DNA from: an uncultured Prevotellaceae bacterium
Lineage (GTDB): Bacteria > Bacteroidota > Bacteroidia > Bacteroidales > Bacteroidaceae
Length of the DNA: 64,000 nucleotides
Assembly (NCBI GenBank): GCA_937893145.1
Contig: CALBJW010000148.1
Coordinates: 42,049 to 106,048, forward strand
Direction: 5' to 3'
The position numbers were made by a program, and so were the translations under genes. Position 1 is the first letter of the stretch, and the number at the start of each line of letters is the position of its first letter. The notes below the pieces were generated by a model. It was not told the origin of the DNA and made no database searches. It was given only the letters and a program-made list of their open reading frames with translations. Positions 62,620-64,000 of the stretch are shown in pieces.

Positions 62620-64000
62620 ATGATTTATTTCTTTCAAACACCATCCAAGAATGTGATTGCCACTCAGGTCAATCATGAACTCTCTTCGGATGAAACTAAT
62701 GAGCTTTGCTGGCTTTATGGTCAAGCAACATTGCTCAGTGAACAGACTCTCGAAGGCTACTATGTAGGTCCTCGTCGTGAAATGATTACTCCTTGGAGTA
62801 CAAATGCTGTGGAAATCACACAGAACATGGCACTCAAGGGCGTTCAGCGTATTGAGGAGTACTTCCCAGTTGAATCTGAAGATGCAGAGCACGACCCAAT
62901 GCTCCAGCGTATGTACAAGGGACTCAACCAGGACATCTTCACAGTGAACATCGAGCCTGCTCCAATCATCTCTATCGAAAACCTTGAGGAGTACAACGAG
63001 AAGGAAGGTCTTGCACTCTCACCAGAGGAAATCGAATATCTCCATAAGGTGGAAGGTCAGCTCGGTCGTAAGCTCACAGACTCGGAAGTGTTCGGTTTTG
63101 CTCAGATCAACTCAGAACATTGTCGTCATAAGATTTTCGGTGGTACATTCATCATTGATGGCGAAGAGAAGGAAAGCAGTCTCTTCCAGATGATTAAGAA
63201 GACTACTCAGGAGAATCCAAACAAGATTCTCTCAGCATATAAGGATAATGTGGCATTCAGTCAGGGTCCAATCGTGGAACAGTTCGCTCCAAAGGACCAC
63301 TCTACATCAGACTACTTTGTCATCAAGGACATCGAGTCTGTCATCTCGCTCAAGGCTGAGACACACAACTTCCCAACAACAGTAGAACCATTCAACGGTG
63401 CTTCAACAGGTACTGGTGGTGAAATCCGCGACCGTATGGGTGGTGGTGTTGGTTCATGGCCAATCGCTGGTACTGCAGTATATATGACTTCTTACCCACG
63501 CAACGGTGTTGCTCCAACTCAGCCACACAGCTATGCTAAGTGGACAAAGAGTGATAAGGAAGGCGATATCCGTCCATGGGAAGAAATCCTCCCAATCCGT
63601 AAGTGGTTGTACCAGACTCCAGAGCAGATTCTTATCAAGGCTTCGAATGGTGCTTCCGACTTCGGTAATAAGTTTGGTCAGCCACTCATCTGCGGTTCTG
63701 TCCTCACATTCGAACACGAAGAGAAGCAGGGCGACACAACAGAGCAGTACGGTTATGACAAGGTTATCATGCTTGCAGGTGGTGTTGGTTATGGTACAAA
63801 GCGTGACTGCCTCAAGGGTGAACCACAGAAGGGCAACAAGGTTGTAGTTGTAGGTGGTGATAACTACCGCATCGGTCTTGGTGGTGGTTCTGTATCTTCT
63901 GTTGATACAGGCCGCTACTCATCTGGTATCGAGCTCAACGCCGTTCAGCGTGCAAACCCAGAAATGCAGAAGCGTGCCAACAACCTCGTTCGTGCTCTTT
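62620..64000 (+). CDS. purL: Phosphoribosylformylglycinamidine synthase, N-terminal part
   Basis: The frame starts at ATG 62620 (MIYFFQTPSKNVIATQV) and is open to the window end, giving 460 residues of a protein that should be about 1230. It is the large single-chain form of the fourth enzyme of purine synthesis. Recognisable are FAQINSEHCRHKIFGG, VISLKAETHNFPTTVEPF and TGTGGEIRDRMG. The start codon sits just after the G-rich hairpin element, so regulation through the leader is possible. Confidence 0.95.
   Translation, partial: MIYFFQTPSKNVIATQVNHELSSDETNELCWLYGQATLLSEQTLEGYYVGPRREMITPWSTNAVEITQNMALKGVQRIEEYFPVESEDAEHDPMLQRMYKGLNQDIFTVNIEPAPIISIENLEEYNEKEGLALSPEEIEYLHKVEGQLGRKLTDSEVFGFAQINSEHCRHKIFGGTFIIDGEEKESSLFQMIKKTTQENPNKILSAYKDNVAFSQGPIVEQFAPKDHSTSDYFVIKDIESVISLKAETHNFPTTVEPFNGASTGTGGEIRDRMGGGVGSWPIAGTAVYMTSYPRNGVAPTQPHSYAKWTKSDKEGDIRPWEEILPIRKWLYQTPEQILIKASNGASDFGNKFGQPLICGSVLTFEHEEKQGDTTEQYGYDKVIMLAGGVGYGTKRDCLKGEPQKGNKVVVVGGDNYRIGLGGGSVSSVDTGRYSSGIELNAVQRANPEMQKRANNLVRAL

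Noticed and set aside
1..64000. tRNA or rRNA genes
   Set aside because: I looked for T-loop and acceptor-like patterns in the spacers and found none; a covariance search would be needed to exclude them fully.

Overview
The window looks like the chromosome of a Bacteroidales bacterium, most likely a gut or rumen Prevotella relative. Supporting signs are: promoters of the TAnnTTTG type, most often TACCTTTGC or TAACTTTGC; few Shine-Dalgarno sites; lipoproteins with LruC/DUF4842 domains; very large secreted proteins ending in a sorting-domain-like tail; a PL11 rhamnogalacturonan lyase; FISUMP and InlB-repeat proteins; and paired half-size chromate transporters.

Layout. 1-9.2 kb is accessory: the end of an unrecognised protein, a repeat-rich 1.2 kb spacer, two paralogous LruC lipoproteins, and two PIN-toxin modules driven by copies of the same ~275 bp upstream region (a third, orphan promoter copy follows). 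9.2-38.9 kb is mostly core: TlpA-like and GSCFA proteins, gpmI, two small promoter-sharing genes, argS-dacB-rnhA, a tryptophanase-family lyase facing an araC-ABC exporter pair, an LtaS-like enzyme, the tightly packed parE-coaD-ctp-C26/M19 operon, an M16 protease, chromate transporters, a Ca2+-type P-ATPase, dusB and kduD. 39-57.4 kb is accessory again: an ORF6N gene sitting between direct repeats of the leader of a 2105-residue surface protein, a FISUMP protein, an iteron-flanked VirE-like element, a 1546-residue PL11 lyase, and a Septu-type (ptuA-ptuB) defence operon. 57.4-64 kb returns to core genes: a HAD phosphatase, a YitT protein, rdgB, ychF, lgt and the start of purL, with a MITE-like element that cuts off a GxxExxY gene.

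The most interesting signals lie outside ordinary gene calls. (1) Each of the two giant secreted proteins is followed within 25 bases by a 55-57 residue protein of one new-looking family (MKKxYxxP start, DDxFWS end). (2) The VirE-like gene sits between iteron arrays that also occur, joined and gene-less, at 340-656. (3) At least four housekeeping proteins (GSCFA, M16, P-ATPase, DusB), and possibly a fifth (C26/M19), carry in-frame insertions made of the same repeats found between genes. (4) Two families of hairpins with covarying stems sit just upstream of start codons. (5) The ORF6N insertion separates the giant surface-protein gene from its promoter and structured leader.

All calls come from reading the sequence. 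Family names rest on motifs I recognise; no database search was run. I saw no tRNA, rRNA or CRISPR array.
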